Source: Alphaproteobacteria bacterium
Lineage (GTDB): Bacteria; Myxococcota_A; UBA796; GCA-2862545
DNA: 64,000 nucleotides
Direction: 5' to 3'
NCBI GenBank assembly: GCA_020632875.1
Contig: JACKET010000009.1
Location: forward strand, 196,784 to 260,783
Shown one piece after another: positions 63,976-64,000 of this stretch. Within the stretch, counting starts at the first letter, position 1; each line of letters opens with the position of its first letter. The notes under the pieces were generated by a model that worked only from the letters and a program-made list of their open reading frames with translations, had not been told where the DNA came from and searched no databases. The translations under genes and the position numbers were made by a program.

Positions 63976-64000
63976 ACTGAGGCCGGCCGCTCTGGGGTCT

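Overview
The window is 64 kb of very GC-rich, densely coding bacterial DNA. The gene content points to a member of the Myxococcota (myxobacteria and relatives): membrane Ser/Thr kinases, an FHA-domain sigma-54 activator, a VIT/VWA protein carrying an Oar-like TonB-plug motif, many lipoproteins, TPR and acidic low-complexity proteins, and a VWA lipoprotein-style ASP-rich surface protein. This assignment is inferred from gene content; there is no rRNA here to confirm it.

Layout. 0-10 kb: a lipoprotein and Ser/Thr kinase pair, two small membrane proteins, a eukaryote-like P5C dehydrogenase (pruA) and a 1120-residue VIT-VWA-TonB-plug fusion. 10-19 kb: a second kinase, an MBOAT/SGNH acyl-transfer pair, a lipoprotein, an RpoH-type sigma factor overlapping an inositol-monophosphatase-family gene, a pseudokinase and a lipoprotein. 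19.3-21.9 kb: tRNA-His, tRNA-Lys, then a lower-GC higBA toxin-antitoxin pair with its own promoter and operator and a translationally coupled third gene, a membrane ferritin-like protein and tRNA-Leu. 21.9-31.7 kb: proteostasis block tig-clpP-clpX-lon-hup, interrupted by a lipoprotein and a probable selenocysteine-containing ArsC-like protein, then tRNA-Val, tRNA-Asp, two c-type cytochromes and uppP. 33-46.8 kb: HNH nuclease, YjbR fusion, degenerate ATPase, sigma-54 regulators, TPR proteins and a DnaC-like ATPase. 46.8-64 kb: an FG-GAP/ASPIC lipoprotein and an eight-gene, mostly ATGA-coupled operon (membrane protein, MoxR, DUF58, two VWA membrane proteins, ABC-2 fusion permease, ABC ATPase, ABC permease).

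The gene-free stretches are not empty. Four of them (about 2.6-3.4, 9.7-10.1, 15.1-15.4 and 31.8-32.95 kb) are copies of one composite element with inverted arms built from ACGCAGATGACGCAGAA-type units. The largest is a nest of palindromes and duplications. None encodes a transposase.

Most striking observations: (1) the ArsC-like gene with an in-frame UGA in a U-x-x-C motif followed at the right distance by a hairpin with a GGUC loop, as in bacterial SECIS elements; (2) the intergenic element family; (3) the VIT-VWA/TonB-plug fusion; (4) the higBA plus third gene cassette; (5) the ABC-2 permease fused through an internal signal-peptide-like segment to a periplasmic domain; (6) repeated -10-like boxes exactly 6-7 nt before start codons, suggesting leaderless transcripts.
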